From Bacillus salipaludis (GTDB taxonomy: Bacteria; Bacillota; Bacilli; Bacillales_B; DSM-18226): a stretch of 64,000 nt of DNA. Positions 1 to 9,442 of this stretch are shown piece after piece. Every line of letters begins with the position of its first letter. Within the stretch, counting starts at the first letter, position 1. The notes beneath the pieces are model-generated. The model had not been told where the DNA came from and made no database searches. It saw only the letters and a program-made list of their open reading frames with translations. The stretch is taken from the NCBI RefSeq assembly GCF_004358205.1, contig NZ_SMYO01000016.1, positions 25,953 through 89,952 of the forward strand, read 5' to 3'. The position numbers and the translations under genes were made by a program.

Positions 1-205
1 TTCTCTTTTGATCTGTTTCCAAAATAAAAAAGTTACTTCTTCAGGCCGTTTTCTTCTCAAAGGAAATTCTCCCCTACGCATGACTTTATTTTCATTCGAG
101 ATAAAATGAAGCTTAATGGATACATTCATTCTGGATCAAATCCTATGCAATTGTTTTTTCTTAGCTTCAAATTCTTCATCTTTGCGCAGTAAGCACACAT
201 TTGTT

Positions 206-395
206 TTACTTCCGATTCTCCCAATGCTCTTTAATCTCCAATTCCTCTTCAATCATTCTTTTTAACTGTGTTTCATCCACATATTTAGGACCTTTAATTA
301 AAATATTTAAAGCTTCTCGATAGGTATAGTCTGTTTTAAAGGATGGGCAATTAGAAAGGTTTTCGTACTGTCCACTTTTCCAATGGTTGAACGTG
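206..395 (-). other. Unrecognised open stretch, probable gene remnant
   Basis: On the minus strand about 60 codons stay open and end in a TAA at 206-208. The translation ends in a charged helical segment (KRMIEEELEIKEHWENRK). I see no convincing start codon or ribosome site and do not recognise the family. The neighbouring bases 1-205 are broken in all frames, so this looks like part of a decayed gene rather than a functional one. Confidence 0.2.
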
Positions 396-642
396 GCACG
401 CCTGTTTGTTTAGAAATAAAACAAAGATAAGTAGGACTACAATTAGTAAAATATCATCCGATAATGATTATGCACCTACACTCCCCACGATTAAAGAGAT
501 TATGAAGGCAATTCGTGAAGTGGATCTAGCTGCAAGGGCCGACGATTTTTTTGATATGAAAACTCCTCCGAAACGAATCAAACATTATTTAAGAATTAGC
601 CTTAAGGCTTATATTACAGGCTTAAGCCTGTTAGTCGTATAG
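386..642 (+). pseudogene. Frameshifted Cro/C1-type (XRE) HTH regulator fragment
   Basis: Two frames read as one helix-turn-helix protein. The first (from about 386) gives VERGTPVCLEIKQ, the second (from a TTG at 406) continues ISRTTISKISSDN and then TLPTIKEIMKAIREVD. This is the recognition-helix and following-helix pattern of XRE regulators (S-R-T-T-I-S-K-I followed by P-T-L-x-T-I-x-K-I). The frames are offset near 415-425, so the gene is frameshifted and lacks a normal N-terminus. Family assignment is moderate; the target is unknown. Confidence 0.45.
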
Positions 643-933
643 ATTAGCCATCATTACAATTCCATCAATTTCTCTTTGTAATTCTTCAAGCTTAACAACA
701 AACCACTCTTTAGGAATTAACACTTTTCCTTATAATTGGCTAAAAAATGAGGCCGACCAGGGAGATTTCTCCTTGTGAACTTGGTGACAAGATTTTGAAT
801 ATAAAACATTAGTAGATTTAAGTTCATCAGGAATTTGAATTCTTTTAGTTAAGAAATAGCATATAACTATTTTACAAATTTGGTATATTATGGTTAACTA
901 ATAGAGTAAAATTATACTTTATGGGGGTAAGTT
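643..933. other. Intergenic stretch with broken minus-strand frame, plus protease promoter region
   Basis: The minus strand reads as a discontinuous peptide (for example KVLIPKEWFVVKLEELQREI at about 660-725) interrupted by stops, so it is probably a gene remnant that I do not recognise. The last 80 bases before 934 are AT-rich and end in a strong GGGGG ribosome site for the subtilase. Confidence 0.3.
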
Positions 934-3900
934 ATGAGAAAGAGAAAGTTTAGTATTTTCATTGTTTTAGTTCTTTTGTTTACACTTCTGTATAGTCAGA
1001 ACCCAGTTAAAACGAAAGCAGCAACAGGTAGTTCTTTAAATGAAAAAGTATTAACAACCACACCAATAGAAGCACAATTTGAACCGTCGGAACAAACGCA
1101 TTGGTATAAAGTGATGCCCACAAATGAAGATGTTTCTAAGAACACTCACTTTCGCATCAAATTGCAGTCAGAGCAGGAGTTAAACATTTCTGTTTATTCT
1201 AGCTTAGAAAATGCACTGAACGATAATACATTTGACCGTTATATGGGATACACTTATTCAAACGAGCCTGCACAAATTGAATTTCCGCTTGCATGGACGG
1301 GACCATATTACATAAAGGTTGAAAATTATAATAGTGGATTAGAAGAAGGTGAAAGTAAAGAATTTGAGGGCGAAGAGGGACCTGATTCTCCGCCGATTGT
1401 TAATCCGGTATATACCATCAGCTATGAAGGGGATACACTCGCACCATCCGACTCACCTATCGGGGATCAGTGTCCGGCTGAATTAGGTGTTTTAAATAGA
1501 GAAAACGGCAAAGGGATTCTTAAAGATTTACGAATGATTCGGGAAACTCTATTAGCTAATACTGATAAAGGAAGAGAATTCACTTCTTTATATTATAAAA
1601 CAGCGCCGTTTTTAGGCACAAAAATGATTGTCAATAAAGCACTACGAGAAGATGTATATAAAAACTTGGTTCAATTGAAAGGTTTATTTGCAGATCTAGC
1701 TGAAAACGGGGACCAAAGCTCCTATATCATTAAAACCAATGAACAACAAGCAATTAACAACTTGTATAAGATTTTACAGGAATCAGTTCCTGGATTTCTG
1801 AAAAAACAAATTGAGCAAAAAGCTGCTGAGATAGGTATTTCAAATTTAACTAATTCTAGTTTGTCTTCTGTTATTGAAAAACTTGATTTAAAAACTTCCA
1901 ATGACAAGGAAGAAAACCGTATGATCGTGAAATTAAAGGAAGGAAAACCGCTTAGTCAATTCAAAACGAAAGTTAAGGCTTACGGATTAAGATCTATTAA
2001 TCCATTAAATGTGAAACAAACTAATAATCATAATCTACTAGTTGTCGAAATGAATAAAACAAATCAATTTAAAATTGCTATTAAACAAATTGCAAACCTT
2101 CCAGAGGTTGAATTTGTTGAACCGATTCAGCAATATAAAGCCCTAACAGCCGATACACAGTACAAATACCAGTGGTCGCTACATGAAAATGAAGGAAATA
2201 CTGGGCCTGATAAGATCAATAAAGATGCTAATATCCAGTTTGAAAAGCTACAAAATTTAATAAACGGCCAATTAAAAGATACTGTCGTTGCTGTAGTTGA
2301 TACAGGTGTTGATCATACACTTGCAGATTTACAGGACAAGGTTCAATCTGATCAAGGCTATAATTTTATTAATCGGACAAATAATATTATGGATGATAAC
2401 GGACACGGTACCCATGTGTCTGGAATTATCGCGGCCTCGGCTAATAATGGGTATTCAATGGCAGGTATCTCTCCTTCAGCTAAAATCCTGCCGGTAAAAG
2501 TTTTGGACTCATCAGGAAGTGGGGATACAGAACAGATTGCTCTCGGTATTTTATATGCTGCTGATCATGGGGCAAAAGTGATTAATCTAAGTCTTGGCGG
2601 TCCATATAGCCGCACAATTGAATATGCTTTACAATATGCAAACAAAAAAAATATCACCGTTGTCGCTGCATCCGGCAATGATGGGTTTGAAGAAGTTTCC
2701 TATCCAGCCTCTTCAAAATATGTAATCGCTGTAGGTTCAACGAATCGTCTAAATGTTGTATCAGATTTCTCTAATTACGGGGAGGGGTTGGATCTTGTTG
2801 CTCCCGGAAGTGACATACCAAGTCTTGTTCCTAATGGAAATGTGACGTATGCAAGTGGTACTTCAATGGCTGCGCCACATGTTTCAGCAGTTGCAAGTTT
2901 GCTGCTTTCGCAACAACCGAACTTAACACCATCTGAAATTCAATATTTATTGACGAAAACAGCAAATGATATTAGCTTCAATGAACAAGATAATCCGAAC
3001 GGAGATTTTCCGGGAACCCCGGATCAAGAATATCCGCAACCAACGAAAGAGGTTGTTCCCGGATATGATCAAGTATCTGGCTGGGGGAATTTGAATGCCT
3101 ATAGTGCGTTTAGTGCGGTGGCATTAAACGCAAATGTAGACCGTCTATTAAACAATCAGACTAAAGTTACCGGAACAGCCATCAATGGATCTACCGTAAA
3201 AGTTTTAGATGGAGATACAGAATTAGGCGAAGGTAAAGCAACAGCATCGGGGACATTTACTGTTAATATTCCAGTTCAAAAATCGGGAAAACTATTGAAT
3301 GTGATAATAAGTACCAAAGGTGTTGACAACGGGCCGGAAACAACTTTTAGAATAGCAGTAGAAAAAGCACCTGAAAAGCCAACTGTCCAACCTTTATCAA
3401 ACATTGATGAGTATCTAACTGGCAACGCAGCCCCCAAATTAACTGTCAATATCAAGGATTCTTCTAGAAAAGTCATTAAAACGGGCAATACAGATGATTC
3501 TGGGGCGTTTAAAATAAAGATTGACAAGCAAAAGGGAAATACTGTATTGTATGTAACTGTTTCAGATGACCAGAACAGGGAAAGCAGTGAAGTAAAGGTT
3601 ACAGTAAAAGATGTCATTCTTCCCAATTCGCCTAAGGTCAAACCAGTTAGTGATCGGGACGAAGTCATTAAAGGAAGTTCAGAAGCAAATGCCCAAATAA
3701 CTGCCAAAGTGAATGGGAAAGTAATTGGCACAAGTAAGGCTGATAGAACAGGCGCGTTTGAAATCAAAATTAAAAAACAAAAAGCAGGCTATGAAATAGC
3801 AATCACTGCAAAAAATGCAGCAGGAAATAGCAGTAAAGAAACAAAGATAAAGGTGATTGATAAAACGCCGCCGGCTACACCAAAAGTGAACGCTGTCGAT

Positions 3901-4368
3901 GATAATAGTACAGTTATAAAAGGAAAAACAGAGGCAAATGCTAATGTTTCAGCAAAAGTGAATGGGAAAGTAATTGGCACGAGCAAAGCTGATAAAACAG
4001 GTGCGTTTAAAATTAAAATTAAAAAACAAAAAGCATACACTATAATAGCTGTCACTGTAAAGGATGCAACAGGTAATAGTAGTAAAGAAACAAGAATTAC
4101 AGTGATCGATAAAACGCCACCAGCTACACCTAAAGTAAACGTTGTTAATGATAAAAGTACAGCTGTAAGAGGAAAAACAGAAGCAAATGCGACTATTACA
4201 ATTAAAGTAAACAACAAAACAATTGGAATAGGAAAGGCAAATAAACACGGCAATTTTTTTGTGGGAATCAAAAAACAAAAAGCAGGAACTGTGTTAGTTA
4301 TTAAGGCAAAGGACAAAGCTGGAAATGTAAGTAAAGGCATAAAAACAACTGTAAAAAAGTCAAAATAA
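934..4368 (+). CDS. Secreted S8 family serine peptidase (subtilisin-like) with Ig-like repeats
   Basis: A large extracellular protease of 1144 residues. Residues 1-30 are a Sec signal peptide (basic start, hydrophobic core, then KAAT). Residues about 40-165 look like a PPC/jelly-roll pre-domain, and about 328-405 are an inhibitor I9-type propeptide. The subtilase domain spans about 410-735 with all three catalytic motifs: Asp456 in DTGVDH, His491 in NGHGTHVSG and Ser644 in GTSMAAPH, and also the oxyanion-hole ASGND. The C-terminus carries five Ig-like/OmpL47-like repeats of about 82 residues, the last ones almost identical and starting DKTPPATPKVN. No LPXTG anchor or SLH domain is visible, so the repeats may mediate wall or substrate contact. 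Start chosen by the GGGGG ribosome site 8-12 bases upstream. Likely a scavenging protease. Confidence 0.93.
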   Translation: MRKRKFSIFIVLVLLFTLLYSQNPVKTKAATGSSLNEKVLTTTPIEAQFEPSEQTHWYKVMPTNEDVSKNTHFRIKLQSEQELNISVYSSLENALNDNTFDRYMGYTYSNEPAQIEFPLAWTGPYYIKVENYNSGLEEGESKEFEGEEGPDSPPIVNPVYTISYEGDTLAPSDSPIGDQCPAELGVLNRENGKGILKDLRMIRETLLANTDKGREFTSLYYKTAPFLGTKMIVNKALREDVYKNLVQLKGLFADLAENGDQSSYIIKTNEQQAINNLYKILQESVPGFLKKQIEQKAAEIGISNLTNSSLSSVIEKLDLKTSNDKEENRMIVKLKEGKPLSQFKTKVKAYGLRSINPLNVKQTNNHNLLVVEMNKTNQFKIAIKQIANLPEVEFVEPIQQYKALTADTQYKYQWSLHENEGNTGPDKINKDANIQFEKLQNLINGQLKDTVVAVVDTGVDHTLADLQDKVQSDQGYNFINRTNNIMDDNGHGTHVSGIIAASANNGYSMAGISPSAKILPVKVLDSSGSGDTEQIALGILYAADHGAKVINLSLGGPYSRTIEYALQYANKKNITVVAASGNDGFEEVSYPASSKYVIAVGSTNRLNVVSDFSNYGEGLDLVAPGSDIPSLVPNGNVTYASGTSMAAPHVSAVASLLLSQQPNLTPSEIQYLLTKTANDISFNEQDNPNGDFPGTPDQEYPQPTKEVVPGYDQVSGWGNLNAYSAFSAVALNANVDRLLNNQTKVTGTAINGSTVKVLDGDTELGEGKATASGTFTVNIPVQKSGKLLNVIISTKGVDNGPETTFRIAVEKAPEKPTVQPLSNIDEYLTGNAAPKLTVNIKDSSRKVIKTGNTDDSGAFKIKIDKQKGNTVLYVTVSDDQNRESSEVKVTVKDVILPNSPKVKPVSDRDEVIKGSSEANAQITAKVNGKVIGTSKADRTGAFEIKIKKQKAGYEIAITAKNAAGNSSKETKIKVIDKTPPATPKVNAVDDNSTVIKGKTEANANVSAKVNGKVIGTSKADKTGAFKIKIKKQKAYTIIAVTVKDATGNSSKETRITVIDKTPPATPKVNVVNDKSTAVRGKTEANATITIKVNNKTIGIGKANKHGNFFVGIKKQKAGTVLVIKAKDKAGNVSKGIKTTVKKSK
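3610..4350 (+). repeat. Tandem 249-bp coding repeats inside the subtilase
   Basis: The DNA for the last three Ig-like domains repeats with a period of 249 bp (83 codons); the GATAAAACGCC segments begin at 3859 and 4108. Long stretches such as GTGAATGGGAAAGTAATTGG recur unchanged, so the array is prone to copy-number change by recombination. Confidence 0.8.
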
Positions 4369-4380
4369 TTTTTAGTAGAC

Positions 4381-4426
4381 AGAAAAACCTGGAAGGCAAG
4401 AAACCATTGCATCCAGGTTTTTTTGT
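4381..4426 (+). terminator. Rho-independent terminator after the subtilase gene
   Basis: AAAACCTGGA pairs with TCCAGGTTTT around a loop of about 20 bases and is followed by a run of T. It lies directly after the protease stop codon. Confidence 0.75.
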
Positions 4427-4697
4427 TATTCGGTCAAATACAACCTTATTTTTTAAACATCTTTAATGCCATTCAAAACCTGATTAAATAAATTGCTTGT
4501 TACATCTTTAGCAGTTTTGTTATGGGGGTAATGATTTGTCTTAGCTTAATGGGCATGTGGTACCTCTTAAAGAAAATATGTATAGTGAACAGCTTGCGAA
4601 AACATTCACTTACGAATACATTGTTTACATGTCTTCAAAACAAGTTTTTTTACTTCTAAGTTTAGATACGCCCGTATTTACAAAGTTAAGGAGATTC

Positions 4698-4753
4698 AAA
4701 AAAAAAAAATCCCAATTTTCTCAGCATTAATATTGAGAAATTGGGATTTTTCG
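4698..4753. terminator. Bidirectional terminator-like hairpin
   Basis: AAAAATCCCAATTTTCTCA pairs with TGAGAAATTGGGATTTTT, with A and T tracts on both sides. No gene is obvious on either side, so it may be a relic of a lost neighbour. Confidence 0.6.
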
Positions 4754-4811
4754 TTACTCAAGAAAAGAACTCTTTTATTGAATAAGAATTTTCTTCAAAT
4801 CGAGACGGATT

Positions 4812-4965
4812 GGCATATAACGTTTTCGCATTCACGAACCCGCGAGCCTTAGAACGAAGTTCTTAAGCACGCAGGGGTGTCGCCTGAATATCTGCTTCTC
4901 TGCTTCTTCCCCTGGCGACCAAGGGGCTCGGAGAGTCCCGCAGCGTGAATGCTGTGTTATATGAC
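4812..4965. repeat. GC-rich element bounded by imperfect inverted repeats
   Basis: About 154 bases, far richer in G+C than the surroundings, start with GGCATATAACG..GCATTCACG and end with CGTGAATGC..GTTATATGAC, an imperfect inverted repeat of about 27 bases. Inside are smaller palindromes (TTAGAACGAAGTTCTTAA and CAGGGGTGTCGCC versus GGCGACCAAGGGG). It has no coding frame. Candidate structured RNA or a non-autonomous mobile element; not identified. Confidence 0.5.
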
Positions 4966-5089
4966 GTACCCGACTTCTTCAAGTTATTTCACACTGCTTT
5001 TCTGTTTCAAGTTTTACTTCAGTAATGTATATTTCAGTAAAGGCTTTTTGTAAAACGTCACTTACTTATTTGTTACCGAGTTGTTCCGC

Positions 5090-5680
5090 CAAACCGATTA
5101 GAAGTCCTTCGCCACGAATGTAGCAGAGCCGATACGAGTCCTCGTACTGAACCACTTCGCCAACGAGCTGACACCATACTTACCAAAACTTTCTGAGGTG
5201 CAGCTTACCCATAAAGTAAAAGGTCACCTGCGAGAATGGAATTTCACGAAAACATATGAAGGAGAAGCAGAGTTCCAAAAAATTACGCTGTTTGAAGATG
5301 GGGAACAGGTTGCCATCTATTATCTATCCTCTAAAACAGTGACTTTGGAATTTGCTGGATTTACAGAAGCTTTACTCGTATCTGCGGACAATATGCCCAG
5401 CAGTGGCAGACTTTAAAGGAAGCCACAGTTTCAATTGCCATTGAACAAGATACCTCTATTCCATCTGGGTTATTTTATATTTATTTTCCGACGGAAAAAG
5501 CAACAGAATTGCGAATTAGCTTGAATGGTCCATTTTTTGGTGATATGAGTCGGATACATATGCGACTAGTCTATACCTTTGAATGCTTATTTTTATTTTT
5601 AGATTTGTCTCTTTGTGTTTGCATCACCTATATGCAAAAAGGTACTAGGAAATTAGAAATCCCCTCGAATAGTGGATAAC
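5090..5680 (+). pseudogene. Decayed HSP90/sacsin-like ATP-binding protein fragment
   Basis: One frame from about 5114 through 5400 reads VAEPIRVLVLNHFANEL then KVKGHLREWNF; a second frame after a shift near 5400 reads LFYIYFPTEKATELRISLNG. The Y/F-x-P-T-E-x-x-T-x-x-x-x-x-L-N-x-x-F pattern resembles the C-terminal part of the GHKL ATPase module in sacsin-like proteins, which often occur in defence islands. There is an internal stop, at least one frameshift, and no ATP-binding N-box is present, so it cannot be functional. The family call is tentative. Confidence 0.4.
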
Positions 5681-5681
5681 T

Positions 5682-6002
5682 TTAAATTAGGCTTGTAATT
5701 TTATGAAGAACAGCGGTTCTATTATTGACATTTAGTTTGTTAAAAATATTATTCAAGTGAGACTTTACAGTATTAATACTCAAAAATCATGTTGCTGCAA
5801 TCTCATTATTGCTATGACCTTTTGAAATTAAATCAACAATTTCTGCTTCCCTTTTTGATAAACAGTACTCCTTAATGGCCTGATCAATAAAATATCTTTC
5901 TTGTTTTTTAGGTTGAATATAAACTCCAAATAATTGTTTATTACTATTTAACACTTGATTAACTTGTTGGAGGTATTCTATTTTAAACAAATCCAAAGTC
6001 AT
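5682..6002 (-). pseudogene. LuxR-type HTH regulator with in-frame stop
   Basis: The minus strand encodes about 70 residues ending CLSKREAEIVDLISKGHSNN, the first half of a LuxR (GerE) DNA-binding domain. An in-frame TGA follows EIAAT, and the same frame then continues with FLSINTVKSHLNNIFNKLNV, the recognition helix and end of the domain. A single stop codon therefore splits an otherwise recognisable C-terminal domain. The sensory or receiver N-terminus is missing. Function of the parent regulator cannot be told. Confidence 0.6.
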
Positions 6003-6017
6003 AGCCCAGCTGGTCAA

Positions 6018-6319
6018 GGACGGAAGATGCGCTGAACCTACGATACCGCAAGGTGTTTATGCCGAACTCCGTGTGGCAAAGAAAATACGCGATCTCGAGC
6101 AGGAAGGGAATAGTGAGCAAGGTGATCCGTATAAGGGTGTTTTTGCCCGGTTAAAGGAGACTTATCCGAGGATTGAGCAATGTCGCGGAAAACTCGGGAG
6201 GATTTGGAGATTTTACCCGATGGGACTTTGTATTGTTAAGAAGAAAGTCTACCTACTTCATTCCTAAGTTCTGTTTTTATTCTGTTGGCCCCCTGATTTT
6301 CATAAATAAACGAAAGAAA
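6018..6319. other. Short unrecognised reading frames, probable remnants
   Basis: A plus-strand frame of 64 codons (6073-6267) is open and begins AKKIRDLEQEGNSEQ, but has no ribosome site or known motif, and other frames through the same bases are equally plausible. I regard the segment as gene debris. It abuts the first copy of the dispersed repeat. Confidence 0.2.
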
Positions 6320-6572
6320 TTAAAATTTTAATTTCAATATGTGCTAAATTCAAAATATAATAATATGTACGCTCGGACAATATATGATAAATAATCCAAG
6401 TACTACCACTAAACGGTCAACAGGGAAAGGGTATTAGGCTGGATAATATAATATAAGAAAAAAGGTAATGACACGGAATCGAGGAGGGGAGACCGTACGG
6501 TCAAGAAAAACAGAAAAGGAATTGTTTCCATATAATTATTATTTAATATCGCCCGTGAAAAGGACGGATACT
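6320..6572 (+). repeat. Dispersed intergenic repeat, copy 1
   Basis: This segment matches 34582-34869 and in part 55550-55747. Shared blocks in the same order are AATTTCAATATGTGCTAAATT, ATGTACGCTCGGACAA, ATAATCCAAGTACTACCACT, AAACGGTCA, GGATAATA, GGGGAGACCG, GGAATTGTTTCC and CGCCCGTGAAAA. Compared with copy 2 it lacks about 35 bases in the middle. No terminal inverted repeat is seen. It replaces the 3' end of the secreted-protein gene on its right. Confidence 0.8.
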
Positions 6573-7233
6573 CAGCCACTTGATTGTACGTCATACCGAT
6601 TTGAATTTGATTATATTCAGCTAAAGTAATTCCTTCTCTTTTCCACGGAGAAAAATATCCATTTAACGCTTCTTTTACATGTTTTTTCCAAATTGTTATG
6701 GGTTTTACTTTGTTATATGGAACATACACTCTTGCTGTCTTCGTTTTCTTAACCCATTTTTTGCCGATTTTCTTATAATCCATGTACTTTATTGAACCTT
6801 TATACCATTTAGAATTAACTTTAGTAAGAAGGGTATCTTTTGATATTTGTATTTTGTAAATTTTTCCTTTACTTGTATGTGCGATAAGGGCGCTAGTAAG
6901 ACTTGCTTTTGTGTAAACTTGTGTTTTGACAGAAGTTTTATATCCCGAGGTGCGATCATAATCTACATATTTCACGTCGTAACCGTGAATACTGTTATCA
7001 TCGTCATAATAATATAAATCAGGTAAATCATATAAATTTCTAGCATAAACTGTTTTTCCTCTTGAATCTTGAACATGTAATAATTTACCGTTTGGGCTAA
7101 GTGAGAATATAGAGTTTGCTTTAACTGTAATAGTATCAAATGAACTTGCTTCCGTTTTATTTGCTGTACCAACTCCCAGCAATATTCCTAACGATAATGC
7201 CCCAGTAAGGAAGGCCCTGCCGATCTTTACCAA
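6409..7233 (-). pseudogene. Secreted protein with SH3-like region, 3' end replaced by a repeat
   Basis: The minus-strand frame encodes 274 residues with a Sec signal peptide (residues 1-29, cut likely after TEA). The middle (about 60-185) is rich in Tyr, Lys and Thr in the manner of bacterial SH3-like wall-binding modules. Residues about 200-222 (EYNQIQIGMTYNQV) match the start of the small BLIP-like/DUF3862 fold, where the motif is normally followed by a G-rich turn. Instead, from about base 6572 downward the reading frame is encoded by the dispersed repeat, giving an unrelated hydrophobic tail. So the domain is cut after a few residues and the product is probably not functional. A purine-rich ribosome site lies upstream of the ATG at 7233. 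Confidence 0.6.
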
Positions 7234-7640
7234 ATTAAATCTCCCCCTGTTTTACTTTCTATCTACTAGATATTATTTTGGATCTTGCGAGATATTAAGT
7301 TTGTATTGCATGTAATGAAAATCCAAGCCCAATTATAGCATTATACGGAATCAAACATGTATATATATAAGATGGTAAAAAATAAACGACTTTTTGGTTT
7401 TTAAAGTCGTCTCAGAGGATGATAAATTTACATTTATTGAGCCGATTAAGTGCCGGGTGAAGTATAGAACCTCATTAAAAATGGACTGCTTCGGCTACCT
7501 TCATTTTTTAGCTGGAATTAAATAAAAGCATCTTCCACCCCTTATTATCATTTTAAGGACTGATTTTCTTATTCAACAAACGGATTAGGTTAATGGGAGA
7601 AGGTTTTTTAGGTGTGATGCAAGGTGATAGCCGGCTTAAG
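7234..7640. other. Intergenic, no gene recognised
   Basis: AT-rich sequence with short interrupted frames on both strands. I see no RNA gene, terminator or repeat that I can support. Confidence 0.4.
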
Positions 7641-7649
7641 TTTTTGTAA

Positions 7650-7905
7650 GATTACCCTTTTGGCTTGCCATCTTTTCGCCTCTAGCTTTTGGCTGCCTTC
7701 AGGCCAGCCTTATTCCATTCACGAATGATGTCCCGTTTTAAATTCCGTAAATACTGATTACATCCTAATCAATGTTTCAACTTCAGCATGTATCTAACTT
7801 ATCTATTGCTACAAATTCTCTTTTTTTCCCCGCAGGGGTCAGCAATTTCGATTTATCGTTTTATGAATCTGGCTAAACGATCTAATTTGTAGACCACAAA
7901 TAACC
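7650..7905 (-). pseudogene. Serine resolvase remnant
   Basis: Reading the minus strand, the segment near 7845-7900 gives VVYKLDRLARFIKR, the conserved region after the catalytic domain strand of serine recombinases. The segment near 7660-7715 gives AGLKAAKS and RRKDGKPKG, matching the A-G-L-x-A-A-R-x-R-G-R-K-G-G-R-P-K linker before the C-terminal HTH. Several stops and a large internal deletion separate the two. The catalytic Ser region and the HTH itself are not found. Confidence 0.55.
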
Positions 7906-8297
7906 TTTTTTGAGGTAGTTGGTAATGGATATAATTCGTATAGGACTTTAGGTTAGGGTAGGCTGATTTCCCTCTTTTGTAGCGAATTATCTAATCAGCT
8001 ATTTAAAGAGGTATTTTTAAAAAGTTCTCGAAGTTAAAGGGAGCGACTAATCTTCGCCTCTTTTTATTTACTTGGACTTTTTTAATACCTTCCCAATCCT
8101 CTTTAGAATCTCTCTCATTCCAGGTTAATCCAGGACCCGCTAAACCTAACCACCTTATATCCCTGCTGTTTTATAAAACGGTTTTATGGGCTGAACCGTT
8201 CAGTCCGTTTTTTATTTAGTTCTTGTTTAAATGGTATTTACCTCCAATACCGGTCATCATAAAAACTGAGAGTAACAGGCAACATAGTATTCCCTTT
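7906..8297. other. Intergenic downstream of gerAB, no gene recognised
   Basis: Short frames only. A small hairpin with KAAACGGTTTTATGGGCTGAACCGTT-like symmetry around 8176-8205 (AAAACGG/CCGTT) could help end the germination transcript, but the T tract is weak. Confidence 0.25.
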
Positions 8298-9398
8298 TCA
8301 AGTGTTAACCCTCCGACGGTACTTTTCAAATATCCAGCTATAGACCCATAAAAAGGGGGGAGCGACATATGCCAATAGAAGCCCTCCTTTCACAATCATT
8401 ATTTGCCATTTTTCAGATTCATTCCAGGTAGGCTGGTGCCAAAAGATAATTCCAATAAAAATTAATAATAAAACGACTACATGGGAGCTATGATCCTGTT
8501 TTCCCAGCAATTTACTAGAACAAAATACAGAAAAATATACCCAAGGGATCCAGGCTGTGGAAACAACAATCAGATAATGGGCCAATAAAATCATGTCGAA
8601 ACGTTCCAAAAAGCGAAATTCAATTAATTTAACTAGGTTCAGGACGGGTTGATTATATTCTAATATCCCCTCGGGGCTAAAATAGGCAAAACAGACCATC
8701 GTTGTAAATAAATAAAACAACATCGTTATTGTGTTCGCAATTGCGACTCCGAGAACAGCATACTGCTTTTTTTTTAAAAAGGGGTACAAGAAGAATGCAA
8801 CTTCAAATCCCAAAAAGGAAAAAGTAGTGGTCGGCACTGCTGATAATACAGGTTTCCACCCTTCTTTCAGTAAAGGAAGAAAGTGCAACCAATTTCCATC
8901 TCGAAGAGGTATCAAGAAAAAAAGTGGGATCCACATCACCAAATAAAAAGATAGTTCGGAGTATCTGCCTAAAATTCGAATCCCGTTTCGGGCAACTAAA
9001 AATGTAGGAATCGAAAATAAAAGTAAAATAATGTAATCAGGGGTTTTAGGCAGGAACCATGACTTGATATACAGGCAGGCATTCACAAGAGTCGAACAAG
9101 CGAAAAATGCAAAGTACATCATGTACACCAAGACTACTGCTTTCCCAATTATTTTTCCAAATAATCGTATAAGAATTTCGTAAAGGGTGGCACTTGGATA
9201 TCTTTCCACCGTTTTTACAATTAAAATGTTGGCCATCATGGAAAATATCCATCCTATCAGAATAGCTATCCAACCGTCTGTTCCTGCTTTATCCGCAAGT
9301 ACACGCGGAAGGGATAGAACACCTGTTCCTACCTGCGCTCCATTAATCAAGAAAATATACTGCATAAGCGTGATTTCATTATAGGCATAATTTTTCAT
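8298..9398 (-). CDS. GerAB-type spore germination permease
   Basis: A 366-residue, very hydrophobic protein with about ten membrane segments, of normal length for the B subunit of GerA-family germinant receptors (APC superfamily, inner spore membrane). The N-terminus has the family signature of a GAQVGTGVLSLP loop in the first helix, and a conserved WIP segment is seen late in the protein. In these receptors the B subunit binds the germinant and works with A and C subunits. Here the A gene just upstream on the same strand is truncated and no C-subunit lipoprotein gene follows, so the receptor is probably incomplete, although B subunits can sometimes combine with paralogous partners. The ATG at 9398 follows a good AGGTGAG ribosome site. 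Confidence 0.88.
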   Translation of the reverse strand: MKNYAYNEITLMQYIFLINGAQVGTGVLSLPRVLADKAGTDGWIAILIGWIFSMMANILIVKTVERYPSATLYEILIRLFGKIIGKAVVLVYMMYFAFFACSTLVNACLYIKSWFLPKTPDYIILLLFSIPTFLVARNGIRILGRYSELSFYLVMWIPLFFLIPLRDGNWLHFLPLLKEGWKPVLSAVPTTTFSFLGFEVAFFLYPFLKKKQYAVLGVAIANTITMLFYLFTTMVCFAYFSPEGILEYNQPVLNLVKLIEFRFLERFDMILLAHYLIVVSTAWIPWVYFSVFCSSKLLGKQDHSSHVVVLLLIFIGIIFWHQPTWNESEKWQIMIVKGGLLLAYVAPPFLWVYSWIFEKYRRRVNT

Positions 9399-9442
9399 TG
9401 TCTCACCTTTTAGTACGATTTCAACCCTAGCGAATCAATCGA

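Noticed and set aside
3610..4350. Regular repeats that might be taken for a CRISPR-like array
   Set aside because: The period is 249 bp, the repeats are in-frame protein domains and there are no unique spacers of 30-40 bases. No CRISPR array or cas gene is in the window.
3276..4412. Two long open frames on the minus strand opposite the subtilase C-terminus
   Set aside because: They mirror the repetitive Lys/Ala-rich Ig-like repeats on the plus strand, have no ribosome site and give repetitive hydrophobic peptides. They are shadows of the real gene.
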